NCBI GenBank assembly: GCA_012520835.1
Contig: JAAYNN010000110.1
Coordinates: 1 to 7,235, forward strand
Direction: 5' to 3'
DNA length: 7,235 nucleotides
Source of the DNA: Dehalococcoidales bacterium
GTDB taxonomy: Bacteria; Chloroflexota; Dehalococcoidia; Dehalococcoidales; UBA5627
Below the pieces are notes generated by a model that saw only the letters and a list, made by a program, of their open reading frames with translations, ran no database searches and had not been told where the DNA came from. Numbering within the stretch: position 1 is the stretch's first letter; each line of letters opens with the position of its first letter. Below are positions 4,646 through 7,235 of this stretch, piece after piece. The translations under genes were made by a program, and so were the position numbers.

Positions 4646-4674
4646 AGTATAATCCTTACATCTTGGAATGTCAA
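4646..4674 (-). promoter_or_regulatory. Strong sigma-70 promoter of the initiator tRNA
   Basis: On the minus strand a perfect -35 TTGACA (4674 to 4669), a 17-bp spacer and -10 TATACT (4651 to 4646) end 18 bp before the mature tRNA 5' end. This gives a short leader of about 10-12 nt to be removed by RNase P. Confidence 0.85.
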
Positions 4675-4700
4675 AGAAGCAGCGGCTGATTACATTTAAT

Positions 4701-6047
4701 CTAAGGCTGATTTTTCTTTTTATCGCATGTATCCGGGCGCCATTTTTTCAGGCGAGCAGCTATTTGTTGTTCGTTGCCCTGGTCGCTGGGTGTGTAAAAC
4801 TTTTTATCCTTTACCGAATCCGGCAGGTTCTGCTGCTCCACGAAATGCCCTTCGTAATCGTGAGCGTATTTATATCCCTTGCCGTAACCGATGTTCTTCA
4901 TCATGGGTGTGACCGCGTTACGCAGGTGAAGAGGTACCGGGTCGTTCGAGCCTTTTTTGATTTCTTCCTGTACTGCCAGATATGCCGTATAGAGTGAATT
5001 GCTCTTGGGGGCGGTGGCAAGATAGACTGCCGCTTCAGCCAGTGCCAGGTTGCCCTCCGGCATCCCGAGAAAGTGTACTGCCTGCTGTGCCGCCATAGCT
5101 ACAACTAAAGCCTGCGGGTCGGCCATGCCTACATCTTCTGAGGCAAATCTGACCAATCGTCTTGCGATATACAGCGGGTCGTCTCCGGCTTCTATCATCC
5201 TTCCCAGCCAGTAGAGGGAGGCATCCGGGTCGGAGCCGCGCATCGATTTATGCAGGGCAGAGATGGTGTCGAAGTGCCGGTCTCCGCCTTTATCGTAGGA
5301 TATCCTGCGGTGCTGAACGGTTTCTTCGATAGTTGCTAAAGGGATGCGCCGTTTGCCGTCGGCATCCGGTGATGTAATCAGGGTAGCCGTCTCCAGTGTA
5401 TTCAAGGCGGCGCGTGCATCGTTATTGGACATGGTTATCAAATAATCCAACGCATCGTCATCTATCTCGACCTTGTAAGCCCCCAAACCCCTTAAAGTAT
5501 CTTTCATGGCGCGCAGTACAATCAACCTTATTTCATCTTTTGTCAGCGGTTTTAGCACGAATAGCTGGGAGCGCGAGAGCAGGGGAGAGATAACTTCGAA
5601 AGAGGGGTTTTCGGTGGTGGCGCCGATTAGAGTTACCGTGCCGTCTTCCACATGCGGCAGGATGGCATCCTGCTGTGCCTTGTTGAAGCGGTGGATTTCA
5701 TCTATAAACAGGAAGGTTCTTTTCCGGGTCATCAAGCGCCGCTCCCTGGCTTCCTCGATGATCTTCCTGAGGTCGGCTACTCCGGCGTTGACAGCCGATA
5801 CCGGGCTGAAATGAGAGGAGGTGGTATTGGCGATGATGTTTGCCAGCGTGGTCTTGCCGCTGCCGGGAGGACCCCACAGCATAATCGAGGGCAGGTTGCC
5901 GGATTCGATGGCAATCCTTAACACCCTGCCTTTCCCGACGATGTGCTCCTGCCCGACGAACTCATCCAGTGTTTTCGGGCGCATGCGTGCCGCCAGAGGC
6001 GCTTCCTTCAGCCTGTCTTTTTCATACTGTTGTTCAAACATGTCCAT
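4701..6047 (-). CDS. rarA: Replication-associated recombination protein RarA (MgsA)
   Basis: AAA+ ATPase of the clamp-loader-like RarA/Mgs1/WRNIP1 family, acting at stalled replication forks. The 448-aa length is normal. Motifs are complete: the N-terminal APLAARMRPKTLDEFVGQEH box (about 17-36), Walker A GPPGSGKT (59-66), Walker B FLFIDEIHRF (112-121), sensor 1 GATTENPSF (142-150) and the arginine-finger region LLSRSQLF (156-163). The C-terminal tetramerisation domain follows, including SMRGSDPDASLYWLGRMIEA and HFLGMPEGNLALAEAAVYLA. I start at ATG 6047 (MDMFEQQ), with AAGAGA upstream; a GTG at 6068 would add seven residues with no better site. The gene is visibly richer in GC than the left half. 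Its promoter is overlapped by an SOS-like palindrome, suggesting damage induction. Transcribed alone; I see no strong terminator before the tRNA promoter. Confidence 0.97.
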   Translation of the reverse strand: MDMFEQQYEKDRLKEAPLAARMRPKTLDEFVGQEHIVGKGRVLRIAIESGNLPSIMLWGPPGSGKTTLANIIANTTSSHFSPVSAVNAGVADLRKIIEEARERRLMTRKRTFLFIDEIHRFNKAQQDAILPHVEDGTVTLIGATTENPSFEVISPLLSRSQLFVLKPLTKDEIRLIVLRAMKDTLRGLGAYKVEIDDDALDYLITMSNNDARAALNTLETATLITSPDADGKRRIPLATIEETVQHRRISYDKGGDRHFDTISALHKSMRGSDPDASLYWLGRMIEAGDDPLYIARRLVRFASEDVGMADPQALVVAMAAQQAVHFLGMPEGNLALAEAAVYLATAPKSNSLYTAYLAVQEEIKKGSNDPVPLHLRNAVTPMMKNIGYGKGYKYAHDYEGHFVEQQNLPDSVKDKKFYTPSDQGNEQQIAARLKKWRPDTCDKKKNQP

Positions 6048-6076
6048 CGATTTTCTCTTATGTATCACGAAATATT

Positions 6077-6090
6077 AGAACTATAGTTCT
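6077..6090. promoter_or_regulatory. Perfect 14-bp palindrome, candidate LexA (SOS) box
   Basis: agaactatagttct is an exact palindrome containing GAAC-N4-GTTC, the core of the Bacillus-type LexA/DinR box. It begins 2 bp after the -10 of the rarA promoter and covers the expected transcription start, an ideal place for repression. LexA control of rarA would fit its repair role. The palindrome is seen; the regulator is inferred. Confidence 0.6.
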
Positions 6091-6092
6091 AT

Positions 6093-6122
6093 ATTATACC
6101 TGTGATTATATATAATATACAA
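6093..6122 (-). promoter_or_regulatory. Sigma-70 promoter of rarA
   Basis: On the minus strand -35 TTGTAT (6122 to 6117), an 18-bp spacer and a perfect -10 TATAAT (6098 to 6093) lie about 46 bp before the rarA ATG. Predicted start is near 6086, inside the palindrome at 6077-6090. Confidence 0.75.
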
Positions 6123-6207
6123 GCGGTGTTTGATAATCTCCCTCTATGCCAGTGTCAGCCCCTGTTGCAATTTCGCTATGCGTACTCTCCACCCCCCAAA
6201 TCCTTCA

Positions 6208-6233
6208 GTCACCCCTCGTGACTTCGGGATGAC
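6208..6233. repeat. REP-like palindromic element A
   Basis: gtcacccc (6208-6215) and gggatgac (6226-6233) form an imperfect stem around tcgtgacttc. The unit resembles the GTCATCCCGAAGTCACGAGG-type repeats scattered between genes in many genomes. It starts the cluster of palindromes filling the gap between rarA and the MEMO-AMMECR1 gene. Confidence 0.5.
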
Positions 6234-6245
6234 AGTTAATTGTGT

Positions 6246-6324
6246 TTGTCATGCTGAGCGCAGCGAAGCATCTGAATGCCATTCGATAAGCCTTAGATTC
6301 TTCGGCTTCGCCTCAGAATGACAA
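6246..6324. repeat. REP-like palindromic element B
   Basis: ttgtcatgctgag at the left pairs with ctcagaatgacaa at the right (one mismatch), and the inner gcgaagc pairs with gcttcgc. The whole unit can fold into a hairpin of about 79 nt. The arms are of the common TCATTCTGAGCGAAGCGAAG type found as dispersed intergenic repeats. No protein is encoded. Confidence 0.7.
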
Positions 6325-6362
6325 TTGTGTGGGCACTCTGCACAACAAAGTTTCTGATTGTC

Positions 6363-6435
6363 ATGTTGAGTTCGTGATGGTCGAACGAAGTCTCGATAAA
6401 TCGGGATTTCGTTACGGCTTGCCTTAACTCAACAT
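6363..6435. repeat. REP-like palindromic element C
   Basis: atgttgagtt (6363-6372) and aactcaacat (6426-6435) are a perfect 10-bp inverted repeat. Inside it, aacgaa pairs with ttcgtt, extending the fold. The element is a separate unit from B, with a different arm sequence but the same general size and architecture. Confidence 0.7.
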
Positions 6436-6486
6436 CCGGGGCGGGGTAAAAAATCCCGCAAGCCGTTTGTGATTAAATGGAAGCCG

Positions 6487-6575
6487 TTCGTGGTGAGCGT
6501 GTCGAACCATAACGGCGTCGATTAGCGAGTATGTTTTCTTCCGTTCGTTTGACCTTTCGACACGCTCATGGCGAA
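6487..6575. repeat. REP-like palindromic element D
   Basis: ttcgtggtgagcgtgtcgaa (6487-6506) pairs with ttcgacacgctcatggcgaa (6556-6575), 17 of 20 positions, around a 49-nt centre. The arms belong to the widespread GTTCGTGGTGAGC-TGTCGAAC repeat type. Together with A, B and C it fills the roughly 500-bp space between rarA and the next gene, which otherwise shows no coding or RNA gene. Confidence 0.7.
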
Positions 6576-6629
6576 CAGAGTATAAATTACTGCTAGAGAT
6601 TACAGCGTCGTTTTCGCAATGGCGGTAAA

Positions 6630-7235
6630 TTATTTATACCTCTTGACTTCGAAACGGTAAAGCTGCACTTTTTCGTGCGGCATAATGCCGGCTTTGCGCC
6701 GGCAGATGTCGATTTGCTGTTCTGCCGTATCTACGCCTTCGAGGTCGGGCAGCAGCAGACCTTTACGGTGGTCTTTTTCGACAATCACGCCGTATTTCCT
6801 GGGGTTAAGTTCCTTGATATCTTCAATTGCTTCGGGAGCGGTCAAAACATCTACATTGTAATCCAGATGTTTCAACTCGTCGGCGGTAACCGGCGAAAAG
6901 CGCGGGTCGCGCGTAGCCGAACTGATGGCGTTGGAGATGATTTCTTCGGCGATATTGTCATGCGACGGTTCGAAGGTTCCGATGCAGCCGCGCAGCTGTC
7001 CGAACTTGTGCAGCGAAACGAAAACGCCTGCCTGCTGTTCAAAAATGGGTGGCAGAGGGTCGGGGCGTGCGATTGTCCTGTCCTCGTTAATATAGGTTTC
7101 GATGGTCTTTTTTGCCAGTTTTACCGGTTCCGAGAAGTCTTTATCCCCGCTTTTTTTAATAATTATCCCGGCATAACCGACAACGCTGTCATAATCGCCT
7201 GAAGTATCTCCGCTGGTGCGATGCATCACCAGTTC
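6630..7235 (-). CDS. MEMO-AMMECR1 fusion protein (AmmeMemoRadiSam system), 5' end outside the window
   Basis: The frame is open through the right edge, so this is the C-terminal about 200 residues of a longer protein. The first visible residues, ELVMHRTSGDTSGDYDSVVG then YAGI, are the end of a MEMO/LigB-like domain (the usual TSGD...VVGYA signature). The AMMECR1 domain then follows from about EPVKLAKKTIETYI, with its hallmark LRGCIGT, then ISSATRDPRFSPVTADEL and DVLTAPEAI. Fusions of these two domains are known and are often encoded near a radical SAM protein; the biochemical role remains unsettled. The ATG at 7226 falls inside the MEMO end and is not the true start. Composition matches rarA, so it belongs to the stable chromosome. 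No terminator hairpin is obvious after the stop at 6630. Confidence 0.93.
   Translation of the reverse strand, partial: ELVMHRTSGDTSGDYDSVVGYAGIIIKKSGDKDFSEPVKLAKKTIETYINEDRTIARPDPLPPIFEQQAGVFVSLHKFGQLRGCIGTFEPSHDNIAEEIISNAISSATRDPRFSPVTADELKHLDYNVDVLTAPEAIEDIKELNPRKYGVIVEKDHRKGLLLPDLEGVDTAEQQIDICRRKAGIMPHEKVQLYRFEVKRYK

Noticed and set aside
6048..6068. GTG start giving rarA seven extra residues
   Set aside because: The extra residues are not part of the family N-terminus, and the ATG at 6047 has the better upstream sequence.
4668..6078. Several plus-strand frames of 61-109 codons antisense to rarA
   Set aside because: They lie opposite a fully conserved rarA in every case, have no protein family resemblance, and are expected by chance in a GC-richer gene.
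6130..6321. 63-aa plus-strand frame upstream of rarA
   Set aside because: It reads through REP-like palindromes and has no ribosome-binding site or recognisable domain.
6675..7202. 175-aa plus-strand frame
   Set aside because: Antisense to the AMMECR1 domain; the minus-strand protein has clear motifs and this one has none.
1..7235. CRISPR array or transposase-bearing insertion sequence
   Set aside because: No regularly spaced direct repeats with unique spacers, and no transposase reading frame on either strand.

Overview
This window looks like a bacterial chromosome segment in which a moderately GC-rich, vertically inherited block (right half, about 4550-7235) borders an AT-rich mosaic of mobile and decaying accessory genes (left half, about 1-4500). 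The taxon cannot be fixed from the sequence. A MEMO-AMMECR1 fusion, a GAAC-N4-GTTC SOS-type box and scattered REP-like palindromes would suit Chloroflexota (for example Dehalococcoidia) or a clostridial-type Gram-positive; this is a guess. All well-supported genes are on the minus strand, so operons read from right to left.

Left to right: (a) 1-280 holds no gene I can support. (b) 281-1640 is a minus-strand operon: promoter and operator palindrome, a HigB/Gp49-type toxin, an XRE-type antitoxin overlapping it by 8 nt, and a closely spaced 138-aa protein of unknown function. (c) 1698-2135 is debris: a 40-aa ORF with a near-ideal ribosome-binding site, the tail of an unidentified minus-strand protein, and the 3' end of a tyrosine-integrase gene broken by a stop codon, followed by a hairpin. 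(d) 2167-3916 is an ECF sigma factor and its overlapping, membrane-anchored putative anti-sigma gene, with an ECF-type promoter in front. (e) 3940-4489 holds a second copy of the integrase-tail/hairpin repeat, a short copy of a tRNA 3' end, a broken AbrB-type antitoxin tail, an intact small HicB, and the last part of a truncated HicA. (f) 4512-4674 is an initiator tRNA with promoter and terminator. (g) 4701-6122 is rarA with a sigma-70 promoter overlapped by a perfect SOS-like palindrome. (h) 6208-6575 is a cluster of four REP-like palindromic repeats. (i) 6630-7235 is the 3' part of a MEMO-AMMECR1 fusion.

The most coherent reading is that the initiator tRNA gene has been a repeated integration site. 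Integrase-tail sequence with its hairpin occurs twice (around 2084-2135 and 3940-3990), with a 12-bp echo near 204. The toxin-antitoxin operon and the sigma/anti-sigma pair sit between these copies, and a tRNA-end copy lies just beyond the last one. The integrase, HicA and AbrB-type genes are now inactivated, while HigB/HigA, the sigma pair and HicB remain open. I found no CRISPR array, no intact transposase, and no wholly new system that I could defend. The best candidates for novelty are the three-gene toxin-antitoxin operon, the anti-sigma protein with its unrecognised outer domain, and the coupled 40-aa ORF.
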